Assembly: GCF_900109515.1 (NCBI RefSeq)
Contig: NZ_FOBD01000021.1
Location: forward strand, 1 to 64,000
Direction: 5' to 3'
DNA from: Paenibacillus sp. OK003
GTDB taxonomy: Bacteria; Bacillota; Bacilli; Paenibacillales; Paenibacillaceae
Length of the DNA: 64,000 nt
Part shown: positions 35,232 through 43,594 of the stretch, piece by piece
How the letters are laid out: every line of letters starts with the position of its first letter
How positions within the stretch are numbered: position 1 is the stretch's first letter
Translations under genes and position numbers: made by a program
The notes under the pieces: model-generated
What the model was told of the DNA's origin: nothing
What the model saw: only the letters and a program-made list of their open reading frames with translations
Database searches by the model: none

Positions 35232-36604
35232 CAAATACCGTCTCTCTTCCGGAATTTGCTCAAATACAGGCAATGTTCCAAAATGTGCTCCACCGACGAT
35301 TTTCCTTCCACCCGCAGAGAAGGGTGGCGGAAAATGGAGCGCCCTGGTTTGGCGTTCGCTTCGAACATCCATACATGTTCCTCCTGATCAATGCCCAGAT
35401 CAAAGCCAATCTCACCAATCAGATGCTGGTGCTGGGTTTCAATCGCCTGGGCCAGTGTAATAGCGACGGATTTGGCATGCTGAAGCACTTCTCCCGCTCG
35501 GTCGCCAAAGTTGCGGCTAAGTGCCTGCTCAGGGGTCATCAGGGAGCCGCCGTTTTTGATATGTGTGGTTACGCTGCCTCGACCAGCCTTCTTGGCGCCA
35601 ATACCAACGACCACCCAATGATTGTTCCCGTTCTTATGCATGTGAAAGCGGAAATCAATCGGACATTCGTCGATCTCAATAAGCCGGATACCCTGTTGTA
35701 CAACATAACCGCGAAGCTGTTTGCCATGTCTGCCTTGAAGCATGCGCATGAGGCTGTTGAATGAACCAAAACGCAGCAGGGCGTTGCCGCCTTTTTTGCG
35801 ATAACGGGCGAAATAGCCACGTTTGGGTGAATAGGTCAAGCGGTAGATGCCGTTGCCCAGACTTCCCGCTGTTGGTTTGTAATAGACAAATTGATGGCGT
35901 TCCAGCATTTCTTTCATCTGTTCTACCGTCGGATTAGTGATGGATTCAGGAATATATCGTCCGGCTGCAGGATCGTTCTCAAGTAACTTATAGATGTCCG
36001 ACTTGTTGAAGAAGCTCCAGTTAAAGAACGGGATTTTGCGCCGGACAAATCGCTCACGCAACTGGTTGATTGCTGGTGAAAAGTCCGAGCGGCGGCTAGG
36101 CAACCGGTTGTATACGACGTCTGGCAGAGGCACCGTTTTACGGCTGAAACTCCCATTGTCATTAAGGAAGAAACCGGATACCGTTTCATTCTGCCAGTTA
36201 ATATCTCTTGGGGTGAACGCATAAATATAAGATTTGCGTTTGCCTTCGCGGAGCAGTTGTTTGATAAACCCGGTACGGGAGCCAAACGGATTCGAGCCTG
36301 ATGAAGGGCCATCAGACAGCACGCCAATCAGTGGACCCAGTTGGACTTCATCGTTCTGCAGGTTGCGGAGATAGATACTGCCCCGTTTCGGAACGTTCAT
36401 CAGATTGCGTATGCCCGAGGCGAGATAGAGATGTTTACCAGCCTTTTTGATGGGTTTGATGGTTGCGGGCACCCGGTCACGGCCAAACCGCAAATGTATC
36501 GTTTTTTTGCCGGATAGATTGAGGCTTTTCATCAATGCGTTGGATATATAAACCACTTTATCCGGCTGCTGTGTGAAATGCAGATTGCAAAAGGTCAAAC
36601 TCAT
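35231..36604 (-). CDS. YheC/YheD family ATP-grasp protein, array member 3 (long form)
   Basis: 457 residues. The first 100 form a beta-rich N-terminal domain (KSLNLSGKKTIHLRFGRD, then RGSIYLRNLQNDEVQLGPLI) shared only with member 1, followed by the ATP-grasp core: YYKPTAGSLGNGIYRL, QQGIRLIEID, DFRFHMHKNGNNHW and VWMFEANAKPGRSIF. AGGAGG is seven bases before the ATG. Stop codon overlaps the next start by one base. Role in spore coat or wall modification is inferred from family location in Bacillus. Confidence 0.88.
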   Translation of the reverse strand: MSLTFCNLHFTQQPDKVVYISNALMKSLNLSGKKTIHLRFGRDRVPATIKPIKKAGKHLYLASGIRNLMNVPKRGSIYLRNLQNDEVQLGPLIGVLSDGPSSGSNPFGSRTGFIKQLLREGKRKSYIYAFTPRDINWQNETVSGFFLNDNGSFSRKTVPLPDVVYNRLPSRRSDFSPAINQLRERFVRRKIPFFNWSFFNKSDIYKLLENDPAAGRYIPESITNPTVEQMKEMLERHQFVYYKPTAGSLGNGIYRLTYSPKRGYFARYRKKGGNALLRFGSFNSLMRMLQGRHGKQLRGYVVQQGIRLIEIDECPIDFRFHMHKNGNNHWVVVGIGAKKAGRGSVTTHIKNGGSLMTPEQALSRNFGDRAGEVLQHAKSVAITLAQAIETQHQHLIGEIGFDLGIDQEEHVWMFEANAKPGRSIFRHPSLRVEGKSSVEHILEHCLYLSKFRKRDGI

Positions 36605-36663
36605 GATTTATCCTCCTATCCTGAAAAGATCCTTCGGCTCCATGGCAAGCGGGCATGCGGGCC

Positions 36664-37854
36664 TCAGCCGCCTTGAATCGGGATGGGTTTCAGGCCAGCT
36701 GTGCTGGATGTATTCGGCATTTTCATTGGACGTATCACGTCCGTGAGAACATGTTGTTGCAGCAAATAACGGGCATAGGCAAGTGGCCGGGAATAGGTCA
36801 GGGCGTGCATGCGTGTGTCACCCGCCTCTGCGAATGAGGATCGGCCCGGTTTTGAATTCACTTCAAGCAGCCAGAGGCGACCCTGAACATCTGCTCCGAA
36901 ATCAAGACCCAGTTCGGCCAGCCTGCCGAAGCGGTTTTCCAACAGGGTGGGGATGCGTGCGGAAGCCTGCCTGATCGTCTCCACAAGAGCGTTGGTACGA
37001 TTGCTTCCGTATCGCTCCAACAGATAAGGATGCACAGGATACGCCTTCCCCCCTCCATGCAAATTCGAAGTGAGTGAGCCAGCCGGTCCTTCCCGTACCA
37101 TACATCCGGTTAGAGACCAGCGCCCTTGCCCATTTTTTTGCACCAAGGCCCTAATGTCGAACGGTCGTCCATGATGACTCAGCTCCAGATAGGGCTGTAT
37201 CATCATCTTCTTTCCGGCCCTGCTTGAATCCAACCAGGCAGTTACGTCCTGCCGATGATTAAATGTACGTTGAATCAATTCATTGTGTGTATTTCTTCCC
37301 TCCATAGTCCAAGAGGAGGGGGGATCACTGGAATAAAGGCGAAACGTATCTTTACCATGGGTGCCCGATACAGGTTTGAAGAAAATACCTTTGGGCCATC
37401 GCTTCAGCCATTCCTCCCACGAGGTACCCGGCTGAAGCAATGCTGTAGGTGCAAGAAGGGTACGCAGTTTTGTATCTCCAGATAAGGTTCGGTGGACCTT
37501 CCATTTACCAGGCAATGAACCAGACCAATAACGGCGATGATAACCACCACTGGCGGGAACAAGTTCCTGGAGCTGCTGTTTGAACGCTCTGGGGAGCGGC
37601 AGCAGACAACGATCCATGATCAGGTTCACAGCAGGGAGAGAGACGACGCTCCAATGTCCTCTATCATATGCATAACCCTGAGTGAGCCGGGATGCGTTAG
37701 ATTCATTCGATACGGGAAGCACAATGATATGCAGACCATATTTATGGCTTTCCAAACTGAGACGACGACAGAAGAGTTCATCCACGAAAGGAGGCGAGCC
37801 TTCTGTTGCCCGAACCAGGATGGCTACTGTGTTTGTCTGATGTTGCAGGAACAT
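36664..37854 (-). CDS. YheC/YheD family ATP-grasp protein, array member 2
   Basis: 396 residues, short form. Begins TVAILVRATEGSPPF; core motifs are FFKPVSGTHGKDTFRL (here the usual KG is KD), QPYLELSHHGRPFDIRALVQ and LWLLEVNSKPGRSSF. GAGGAGG stands ten bases before the ATG at 37854. It begins 30 bases after member 1 and ends 59 bases before member 3. The Gly-to-Asp change in the nucleotide loop may alter ATP binding; the other ligands look intact. Confidence 0.86.
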   Translation of the reverse strand: MFLQHQTNTVAILVRATEGSPPFVDELFCRRLSLESHKYGLHIIVLPVSNESNASRLTQGYAYDRGHWSVVSLPAVNLIMDRCLLPLPRAFKQQLQELVPASGGYHRRYWSGSLPGKWKVHRTLSGDTKLRTLLAPTALLQPGTSWEEWLKRWPKGIFFKPVSGTHGKDTFRLYSSDPPSSWTMEGRNTHNELIQRTFNHRQDVTAWLDSSRAGKKMMIQPYLELSHHGRPFDIRALVQKNGQGRWSLTGCMVREGPAGSLTSNLHGGGKAYPVHPYLLERYGSNRTNALVETIRQASARIPTLLENRFGRLAELGLDFGADVQGRLWLLEVNSKPGRSSFAEAGDTRMHALTYSRPLAYARYLLQQHVLTDVIRPMKMPNTSSTAGLKPIPIQGG

Positions 37855-37884
37855 ACCGCTGCACCTCCTCTAATGGATGACTCT

Positions 37885-39252
37885 TCAGAATCCGGCCAGA
37901 TAGGAGGAGTATTCCAGCATCGCTTTGACCGAAGGCCGGATTTTGCTCTCGCTAAGTGGCGTATTATCGTTCTTAGATGGTTTGGAGTTCACTTCAAGCA
38001 GCCAGACTCTTCCGCTGGTGTCCAAGGCGAGATCGATGCCGAGTTCACCGAAATGGGCGGGGATGGCACCTTCAATGCCTTTGGCGATATCCAGCGCTGC
38101 CGTATGCAATCCTGCATACGCAGAAGCTTTGGCTGATGAGGACAATTGGGTTTTGGCTACAGCTTCTTTGACGGTGCTGAGACTTCCACCACGTGCCAGG
38201 TTGGATACATAGTGACTGCCGCCTGCAATACGTGCGACGATGGAAGTGACACTCCATTTACCCGTACGGTTTTTTTGCACAAGCGCACGGAAATCTACGG
38301 GTCTGCCGCTGTTATCAATCAGGGAAAGACCCTGTTGGATCTGGTAGCGCGTTGTTTTCATTTTCCCGGACAGACTGGCATACAGTTTATCCAGAGAAGC
38401 ATACGTTTGTTTTCGGGTCCCCCCAACGCTTGTAGCGAGGGTGAGGAAGCTGCCGTCGTTTTGACGGGAGACCCGGATGATACCTTTGCCAAGCGACCCG
38501 CGAACCGGCTTCAGAAAGACAACCGGATATCGATTGCACATCGTTTTGAGTGTGGCGGAGGCTTTGAGCAAATGGGATTCGGGCAGCACTCTCTTCAGCG
38601 TTGAAATGGACTTCAAGGCATCGAATACTTCATTTTTGTCCAGAAACTTTTCGTTAAAGGTTTGTGTACCGTAGAGCGATTTTACTTCTTTCATAAAATG
38701 CTGTACGCTAGGTTTGTTCTCAAGCTTACGGGACGTCAGCCGGTTATTGACGACGTCTGCTATAGGCAGAACGGTCTTTTTCCAGCCGTCATCATACACC
38801 CAGCCTTTCATATAACCCGTTACCGCTCCAATATCCTCCGGTGTGAAAAAGGATACATAAGCGCCCTGCTTCCGGCAGGCGTTCACCAGTTCTTGACAGA
38901 ACATCGTGATGGAGCCAAAGGGCCGATCGGGCTGATCGGGGTAATCCTGGCTAACCAATACACTGATGTAAGGTCCAAGGCGGAGCGTACGGCTGGCTGA
39001 ACGATAAGATATGCTCAGGACCGAACGGGGAACAAGGCCGGTCTTGCTGGCTACCGTCTGATTAATGCGCAGACCGTCATACCTAGGAACAGGGATGACA
39101 GTGACCTCACGGCGGAAAGAGCCGAATTGCAGCTGAAGCGGCCTTCCCGAAGGGATTTTAAGCGCCTTGAGCACCCCTTCGCCCAGCATGATGACGTCGT
39201 CCTGCAGGATGCCCGAGCCGGTAACCTGAATCGTTACTTTTTTAGTGGACAT
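37885..39252 (-). CDS. YheC/YheD family ATP-grasp protein, array member 1 (long form)
   Basis: 455 residues. N-terminal beta domain (residues 1-105, KVTIQVTGSGILQDDVIML, RTLRLGPYISVLVS), then ATP-grasp core: FLKPVRGSLGKGIIRV, QQGLSLIDNSGRPVDFRALV, HFGELGIDLALD and VWLLEVNSKPSKND. The start at 39252 is fixed by AAGGAG seven bases upstream; the open frame continues to 39540 without family sequence and crosses the divergent yheA start. First gene of the array. In B. subtilis only two such genes (yheC, yheD) lie near yheA. Confidence 0.88.
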   Translation of the reverse strand: MSTKKVTIQVTGSGILQDDVIMLGEGVLKALKIPSGRPLQLQFGSFRREVTVIPVPRYDGLRINQTVASKTGLVPRSVLSISYRSASRTLRLGPYISVLVSQDYPDQPDRPFGSITMFCQELVNACRKQGAYVSFFTPEDIGAVTGYMKGWVYDDGWKKTVLPIADVVNNRLTSRKLENKPSVQHFMKEVKSLYGTQTFNEKFLDKNEVFDALKSISTLKRVLPESHLLKASATLKTMCNRYPVVFLKPVRGSLGKGIIRVSRQNDGSFLTLATSVGGTRKQTYASLDKLYASLSGKMKTTRYQIQQGLSLIDNSGRPVDFRALVQKNRTGKWSVTSIVARIAGGSHYVSNLARGGSLSTVKEAVAKTQLSSSAKASAYAGLHTAALDIAKGIEGAIPAHFGELGIDLALDTSGRVWLLEVNSKPSKNDNTPLSESKIRPSVKAMLEYSSYLAGF

Positions 39253-39532
39253 CACGGATCTCCTTCCGGGCGGCAACTTGATGTCTGATCTCGAAGTTGA
39301 ACGGCATCTGAACATGGCATGTGCTTCATCATATGAGGACATATAACCCTTGGTGATTGACCCATTTGGATTAAATGTATTTGATGCTCGGCAGGTAATG
39401 GATGGCATGTTTCCGCAACCTTTGTTTGACGGAAGTGAAATACGTGTATTAACACGGGTGAACGTTGCGATGAGAATGCGAATGAATACGAATGGATAAC
39501 AGAAGAACAACCCAATTTGAGGAGGAATAATA

Positions 39533-39880
39533 GTGAACATTTATGACAAAGCCAATGATTTGGCCAAAGCACTGAGAGAAAGCAGCGAGGTGGAAGAAAT
39601 TACTTCTGCGATGAAGCTGATCGAAGCAGACCCTGAAGCAAAGGCAATGCTGGATAATTTCCGTGATCAACAGATGGAATTGCAACAACGTATGATGAGT
39701 GGGGATATGCCTGCACCGGACGAGATGGAGAAAATGGAGAAACTGTTCGAAGTACTGAGCCTGAACCTGAATATCCGTCGTCTGTTTGACGCTGAACGTC
39801 GCCTGAGTGTCATTATCGAAGACGTGAACAAAATTATTGCAGACAGCCTGGGTCATCTGTACGGTGGCGCTGAAGCCTAA
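39533..39880 (+). CDS. yheA: YlbF/YmcA-type protein YheA (UPF0342)
   Basis: 115 residues, helical. Begins NIYDKANDLAKALRES; the middle has MLDNFRDQQMELQQRMMSGD and the end has FDAERRLSVIIEDVNKIIADSL, matching YheA of B. subtilis rather than YlbF itself. Cytoplasmic; function unknown. The start is a GTG at 39533 about eight bases after GAGGAGG. Divergent from the YheC/YheD array with 280 bases between, keeping the yheA-yheCD neighbourhood seen in Bacillus. Confidence 0.85.
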   Translation: MNIYDKANDLAKALRESSEVEEITSAMKLIEADPEAKAMLDNFRDQQMELQQRMMSGDMPAPDEMEKMEKLFEVLSLNLNIRRLFDAERRLSVIIEDVNKIIADSLGHLYGGAEA

Positions 39881-39981
39881 ACCTAACCTTGTCCCGTTTT
39901 TTTTGCCTGAACCTCTCATATTAGCTCTTTATCGTTCATAGACTAGACATATAGAGTCGATCAAGAACGAAGGAGCTGTGA

Positions 39982-40269
39982 ATGGTGAAAAGGTTAAAGA
40001 AAGCAAAACATGTGATCTATCTGGTTATCGCGTTGTCGATGCTGGTTATTGCGCTGCCGCGGATTTCCTTTGCTGGCGGAATGGACTGGGTTAATATTTT
40101 TGGCATCGTATGGGTGCTGTTCTCCTTATTAATCATTGGTGCACATCTGCATTTTATTCTTGGTGTGGATGAAGAGAAGAAGCGTGCACTGGAAGCTGTT
40201 CGGCGGGCAAAGCTGCGGCAGTGGGAGATGAAACTGGTGGACAAGCAGGAACAGAGCAAATCTGTATAA
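39982..40269 (+). CDS. Small two-span membrane protein of unknown function
   Basis: 95 residues. Hydrophobic segments near residues 11-31 and 38-60 are followed by a charged helical tail (DEEKKRALEAVRRAKLRQW) that should lie in the cytoplasm. AAGGAG precedes the ATG by seven bases. I do not recognise a family. It lies 101 bases after yheA and is followed by a terminator, so it may be in the same transcript. Confidence 0.65.
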   Translation: MVKRLKKAKHVIYLVIALSMLVIALPRISFAGGMDWVNIFGIVWVLFSLLIIGAHLHFILGVDEEKKRALEAVRRAKLRQWEMKLVDKQEQSKSV

Positions 40270-40320
40270 GGTTTGGATCACATATGACATGGTGTTAGCG
40301 ATGGTTCTATCTGTCTAAGT

Positions 40321-40362
40321 AAGACCGGATTCCCTTTGGTATGAAAGGGACCGGTCTTTTTT
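40321..40362 (+). terminator. Intrinsic terminator
   Basis: AAGACCGG...CCGGTCTT with TCCCTTT/AAAGGGA inside, followed by a T run. Confidence 0.9.
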
Positions 40363-40456
40363 GTACCCATTATTTGCTGTTTCTATTATTCAGGATCAAT
40401 GTATCGAAGTTATTTAGGAGAAAGGTGCGTGGAATGGGGTTATTTTCCTAAGGTCG

Positions 40457-40465
40457 TGTTATAAT
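40457..40465 (+). promoter_or_regulatory. Extended -10 promoter of ytoI
   Basis: TGT followed by a perfect TATAAT (40460-40465), 42 bases before the ytoI start. No good -35 hexamer is seen. Confidence 0.45.
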
Positions 40466-40506
40466 AGATACAGAATAGTACAGATGCATCTTCGGGGGTG
40501 GTACAG

Positions 40507-41841
40507 ATGGACGGACAGGAAGAAAACGTGACGAAGCACGAACAATTGCTTCAACATATTGAACAACTGAAGGTAGGCAGCAAAATATCGGTGCGCGGAC
40601 TGGCGCGGGAGCTGGGCGTAAGTGAAGGGACAGCATATCGTGCGGTAAAAGAGGCAGAGAACTTCGGCCTGGTCGTGACCAAGGAACGAATTGGAACAGT
40701 GCGGATCGAGAAAAGACCTCGCGGCATGACCGAGCAGCTGACTTTTGCCGATGTAGTAACCATCGTCGAAGGTCATGTGCTGGGTGGTAGTGACGGTCTG
40801 GCCAAACCGCTTCACAAGTACGTGATCGGTGCGATGAAAGAGCAGGCTATGGCCCGTTACATTGATGCAGGAAGCCTGTTGATTGTCGGGAACCGGGACA
40901 ATGCACACTCCCTTGCCCTCGAACAGGGCGCTGGTGTATTAATTACAGGTGGCTTTGGTACAAGCCGTGAAGTGAGAGTGATGGCTGATGAGTTGGGTCT
41001 GCCCATCATTTCCTCCCGACATGATACGTTCACAGTGGCTTCAATGATTAACCGTGCGATCTTTGATCGACTGATTAAGAAAAAGATTATGCTGGTAGAG
41101 GATATCATCGGTCAGAAACCCCGCCTTCAGGTGCTTAAGGTGACCAGTTCAGCCGCGGATTTTCACCTGCTGGTTTCTGAAACGGGAGAGCACCGCTTCC
41201 CGGTAGTAGATGAATGGAACCGGGTTATCGGTATTGTAAGTCTCAAAGATGTGAGCGAGTTAAAAGAGGATCAGAGTATTGAAAAGTGTGTTGTACGCCG
41301 CCCAATCACAGCGTCACTGCAAACCTCACTAGCTTCGGCTGCACAGATCATGACGTGGGAAGGCATTGACTTTCTGCCGATTGTGGATCGGAACCGTAAA
41401 CTGATTGCATCCGTCACCCGTAAGGAAGTGCTGCAGGCGATGCGTGATGCACAGAAGCAGCCACAGCTTGGAGAGACGTTTGATCATCTGATCTGGAACG
41501 GGTTTGCGGAAGAGCGTGGAGAACAAAACGAATTGTTTTTCCACGGATTTATCATTCCGCAGATGGCGACAGACCTTGGTACCATCTCGGAAGGCGTTCT
41601 GCTGAATGTGATGACACAGGCGGGACGGCGTGCCGCCTGGGACGTTACAGGTAACGACCATGTTGTGGATAATGTAACAACGTATTTTGTTCGTCCGGTA
41701 CAGATTGAAGATCAGATTTTGGTTCGTCCCATTATTCTGGAGACAAGTCGTCGGACTTGCAAAATGGATATTGTCATAACCCGTGATGGAAATGTGGTAT
41801 GCAAAGCGGTGATGACTCTGCAATCCATTGACCATGCCTAG
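40507..41841 (+). CDS. ytoI: YtoI family protein: HTH, DRTGG, CBS pair and hotdog domains
   Basis: 444 residues. Domains in order: N-terminal winged HTH (about 5-70, ISVRGLARELGVSEGTAYRAV), a DRTGG domain (about 75-185, GVLITGGFGTSREV), two CBS motifs (about 190-310, HRFPVVDEWNRVIGIVSL and DFLPIVDRNRKLIASVT), and a hotdog/thioesterase-like C-terminus (about 325-440, VTTYFVRPVQIEDQILVRP). This is the YtoI architecture: a presumed nucleotide- or acyl-CoA-sensing regulator, target unknown. Start at ATG 40507, close behind GGGGGTGG. Converges with ytpI, as in B. subtilis where ytoI and ytpI are neighbours. Confidence 0.9.
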   Translation: MDGQEENVTKHEQLLQHIEQLKVGSKISVRGLARELGVSEGTAYRAVKEAENFGLVVTKERIGTVRIEKRPRGMTEQLTFADVVTIVEGHVLGGSDGLAKPLHKYVIGAMKEQAMARYIDAGSLLIVGNRDNAHSLALEQGAGVLITGGFGTSREVRVMADELGLPIISSRHDTFTVASMINRAIFDRLIKKKIMLVEDIIGQKPRLQVLKVTSSAADFHLLVSETGEHRFPVVDEWNRVIGIVSLKDVSELKEDQSIEKCVVRRPITASLQTSLASAAQIMTWEGIDFLPIVDRNRKLIASVTRKEVLQAMRDAQKQPQLGETFDHLIWNGFAEERGEQNELFFHGFIIPQMATDLGTISEGVLLNVMTQAGRRAAWDVTGNDHVVDNVTTYFVRPVQIEDQILVRPIILETSRRTCKMDIVITRDGNVVCKAVMTLQSIDHA

Positions 41842-41883
41842 AAGGGCGAGAAATTCTGCGTTCGGAAAATATCATCAGTTCAC

Positions 41884-41976
41884 AAAAAGAGAGTATCCTC
41901 TTATCGAAATAGCGCACTGTACCCCCGAAATTAACGAGGTTCAGGCTTGTTCGATAGATGAGGGTACTCTCTTTTT
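41884..41976. terminator. Large bidirectional terminator between ytoI and ytpI
   Basis: An interrupted inverted repeat: AAAAAGAGAGTATCCTC then TATCGAA on the left pairs with TTCGATA then GAGGGTACTCTCTTTTT on the right, about 27 pairs around a 40-base loop. Confidence 0.75.
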
Positions 41977-42007
41977 GGCAGAGCGCCATGACATCCGGCT
42001 ACATGCA

Positions 42008-42349
42008 TCAGGCAGATTGTCCGGATGTCTTGCCAGCTCCACCATCTGCATGCTGCTGAAGGCGAGCATAGTAGCTGCGGTTACGCAATCCGGCAAATAA
42101 ATTATACGCTCCCATAATCAGAAATAGCGCTTCCACAACAACGGATAGCGTAGAACCGGTAAACACAAACATCAGGATGAGGGCAAGAATAATCAGCATG
42201 CTGCCCATCCAGATGTTGGTCCATGACCGATAAAGACCTATGGCGATGGGATCAGTGGTCCGGCGCGAACGAATGCTGTTCAGAGCTGAACAGACCATGG
42301 CCAGGGCAAAGATGGCGATTAGGGCATATTTGAGTACATCGATGAACAC
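42008..42349 (-). CDS. ytpI: YtpI-like membrane protein
   Basis: 113 residues with three hydrophobic segments (about 5-22, 44-65 and 68-88) and a soluble Gln/Gly/Ser-rich tail. Sequence LYRSWTNIWMGSMLIILAL fits YtpI. The location, convergent with ytoI and close to ytrIH-dnaE, agrees. Function unknown. Confidence 0.75.
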   Translation of the reverse strand: MFIDVLKYALIAIFALAMVCSALNSIRSRRTTDPIAIGLYRSWTNIWMGSMLIILALILMFVFTGSTLSVVVEALFLIMGAYNLFAGLRNRSYYARLQQHADGGAGKTSGQSA

Positions 42350-42447
42350 AAAGACGCAGCTCCTTTTCTGGAAAGCATTTACTGCCCTTATTGTACCATG
42401 CAGGCAGAGGGCAAGGGCAGTTTTTTTCCGGGGCTGTCATCCATTGT

Positions 42448-42936
42448 TTAAGCCGGAACGTGCATCCGAATCTGTACCCAAACTTGTAATACACCTTCCA
42501 TCACCAGCATCGTTTTCACCTGGACGGTATATTCCTTTTCTCTGACCGTGTATACCTTTTGGTTGAGCATGATGCGCGTCATTTTGCTGTACTCATCGAT
42601 ATTGAAGACGTCGCGGCCCCGGAGCACCTCAAGTTCATCGCCCAGTTTCTGCAACATCACTTTTAGGGAGGCCTCGTCCGGACCTTTGTCAGAATCTTCT
42701 GCACGGACCTTAATTTCCTTGATGACGGTTTGGCGTTTACTGTATTTTTTCAGCGTTTTAATATCCTCCTCATTCTGATGCAGCTGAAGCTGCAACTCCT
42801 GATTATTGAGCCACAACTCGTTGTAACTCAGGTGAAATACACCGTTGTACACGACACAACCGGCGATCATTCCCAGAACAAAGACAGCAGTCATGCGCAT
42901 AAGCGGGCGGTAACGTGAAAAAGGCGGGACTCTCAT
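42448..42936 (-). CDS. ytrI: Sporulation membrane protein YtrI
   Basis: 162 residues. A single membrane helix near residues 14-32 (TAVFVLGMIAGCVVYNG), then a coiled-coil stretch (ELWLNNQELQLQLHQNEEDI) and a beta-rich C-terminal domain. This is the YtrI layout. In B. subtilis YtrI works with YtrH in efficient sporulation, in the mother-cell membrane. Ribosome site is weak (AGGA), which suggests coupling to ytrH, whose stop lies about 20 bases upstream. Confidence 0.82.
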   Translation of the reverse strand: MRVPPFSRYRPLMRMTAVFVLGMIAGCVVYNGVFHLSYNELWLNNQELQLQLHQNEEDIKTLKKYSKRQTVIKEIKVRAEDSDKGPDEASLKVMLQKLGDELEVLRGRDVFNIDEYSKMTRIMLNQKVYTVREKEYTVQVKTMLVMEGVLQVWVQIRMHVPA

Positions 42937-42957
42937 GGGCGCTGTCCTGGAGTCATG

Positions 42958-43287
42958 CTAACCCCGTCCCCCACCGCAAACCCATTTCACCAGTTCAGTA
43001 CCCATGTGGGCGCCCATAAAGGCGGATATCAAATACAGAATTTGTTTGACTGCCGGAGACAGGTTGCCGTCCAGCACGTTGCTTTCGATCACCCGCATCG
43101 GATCGATTGTACCGCCAACGGCTGCCGCGAGCGCCCAAATTTTAATTTTCCCAGCGACATCAAGCATTGTCTGTGTCGGAGGCTGGAGAGAGACCACCGC
43201 TCCTATACCTCCAATCATCGCGCCGCCCAGCACGATCCCAAACGCAATGAAGAAATCAAGAATGGCTTTGGACAAAAATGTGCTCAT
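42958..43287 (-). CDS. ytrH: Sporulation membrane protein YtrH
   Basis: 109 residues, strongly hydrophobic with about three spans, including AILDFFIAFGIVLGGAMIGG and LYLISAFMGAHMGTELVKW. Matches YtrH, a sigma-E-dependent sporulation protein. AAGGGGTG lies seven bases before the ATG. First gene of the ytrH-ytrI pair; a sigma-E-like promoter lies at 43364-43393. Divergent from dnaE as in Bacillus. Confidence 0.88.
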   Translation of the reverse strand: MSTFLSKAILDFFIAFGIVLGGAMIGGIGAVVSLQPPTQTMLDVAGKIKIWALAAAVGGTIDPMRVIESNVLDGNLSPAVKQILYLISAFMGAHMGTELVKWVCGGGRG

Positions 43288-43594
43288 CCGGCAACACCCC
43301 TTTCAGACCCAGCAGCACACCTCCTGTCTTCGGTCCGTAACAGGGGGAGCGGCTTGTACTTCTATTGTATGGGCGTGCCCCCGAACGTTATGATAAAATA
43401 GAATAATAAAACACGCTTCATTAGGATGAATCCTTAGTTTTCATTCATTTCATTTATAGCAGTATTTAGCATGAATACAGAAAGCGACTTTCGGTCTAAA
43501 CCGAAGGATGAAAAATACGGATAGAAGAAGATAGTGCAGTAACCTGATGCAAGAAGGTTGCTGCGACTGTCCATAGCGAAAGGAAGAAAAAAAC
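43288..43594. other. Divergent region between ytrH and dnaE
   Basis: 307 bases. Holds the sigma-E-like promoter for ytrHI and a hairpin TTCGGT-CTAA-ACCGAA at 43490-43505 in the dnaE leader. I could not assign a clear sigma-A promoter for dnaE. Confidence 0.45.
43364..43393 (-). promoter_or_regulatory. Sigma-E-type promoter of ytrHI
   Basis: On the reverse strand CATACAAT (43371-43364) matches the sigma-E -10 consensus CATACANT, with TCATAAC (43393-43387) about 15 bases upstream as -35 (consensus core ATA). It lies about 77 bases before ytrH. Confidence 0.65.
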
